A DNA stretch of 53,283 nucleotides from Akkermansiaceae bacterium. GTDB taxonomy: Bacteria; Verrucomicrobiota; Verrucomicrobiia; Verrucomicrobiales; Akkermansiaceae. This document shows, one piece after another, positions 53,255 to 53,283 of this stretch (the stretch's first letter is position 1; each line of letters starts with the position of its first letter). Both the position numbers and the translations under genes were made by a program. Location of the stretch: positions 1-53,283 of the forward strand of contig JANXMQ010000246.1 of NCBI GenBank assembly GCA_025354565.1. Direction: 5' to 3'. The notes under the pieces were generated by a model. The model was not told the DNA's origin and ran no database searches. It was given only the letters and a program-made list of their open reading frames with translations.

Positions 53255-53268
53255 CAAACGATCGTTTG
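53255..53268. promoter_or_regulatory. 14-bp perfect palindrome before the edge gene
   Basis: CAAACGATCGTTTG is fully self-complementary and lies six bases upstream of the ATG at 53249. Its place across the likely leader suggests an operator for a dimeric repressor. Confidence 0.4.
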
Positions 53269-53283
53269 GTTTTGCTCCGGCGA

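Noticed and set aside
1-53283. tRNA, rRNA or CRISPR genes
   Set aside because: No T-loop (GTTCGAATC-type) with a matching acceptor stem, no conserved rRNA words and no repeat-spacer arrays were seen in the intergenic stretches.

Overview
The window looks like a chromosomal segment of a member of the phylum Verrucomicrobiota; I infer this, I cannot search. The grounds are two DUF1549/DUF1553 + DUF1501 gene pairs (a Planctomycetes-Verrucomicrobia hallmark), an exosortase-associated TIGR04073 protein, a GYF_2/DUF4190 protein with a pseudopilin-like end, a base composition near 60% GC, and start codons that mostly lack a Shine-Dalgarno sequence. No rRNA, tRNA or CRISPR array was seen.

Layout. 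1-1.7 kb is accessory: the 3' end of a group II intron (domains V and VI) sits at the left border, followed by two unrecognised genes and a broken IS110 transposase. 1.7-5.2 kb holds two membrane proteins and a secreted family 2 glycoside hydrolase, all on the minus strand. 5.3-10.2 kb is a minus-strand operon in decay: response regulator, blue-copper (cupredoxin) protein, sensor kinase and porin are joined by 4-nt overlaps, but the regulator carries an in-frame amber codon and the porin is cut off and followed by an orphan piece of another gene. To its right lie an unrecognised small gene, two terminators and two matching operator-like dyads. 10.7-14.3 kb carries an ABC ATPase, a solute-binding protein (no permease) and an amidohydrolase. 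14.4-18.3 kb holds a DEAD-box helicase, an AEC transporter and the GYF_2/DUF4190 protein.

18.4-22.8 kb and 47.5-51.9 kb are two DUF1553-DUF1501 operons; their proteins have cytochrome-c-like CxxCH motifs and Tat-type signals and probably act outside the cytoplasm. 22.9-24.4 kb has a sialate O-acetylesterase remnant and an endonuclease/exonuclease/phosphatase. 24.5-28.9 kb holds the TIGR04073 protein, serA and small conserved proteins. 28.9-32.5 kb is a plus-strand run: an N-acetylglutamate-synthase-like gene, then an orphan acyl carrier protein, an FAD oxidoreductase and a 2-hydroxyacid dehydrogenase, the last three joined by overlaps. This is the best candidate for an undescribed pathway. 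32.7-37.6 kb has an LptF/LptG permease, a SulP transporter with a small coupled partner, and an RlpA-like lipoprotein. 37.7-47.4 kb is mostly housekeeping: lipase, HIT protein, fmt, a UbiA-like membrane protein, trpS, hrpA and malQ. The right border cuts close to the start of a beta-helix protein gene.

Housekeeping genes look intact. Broken or mosaic genes cluster at 0-2 kb, 5.5-10 kb and 23 kb, and short palindromic repeats lie between genes at 13.3, 15.6 and 37.7 kb.
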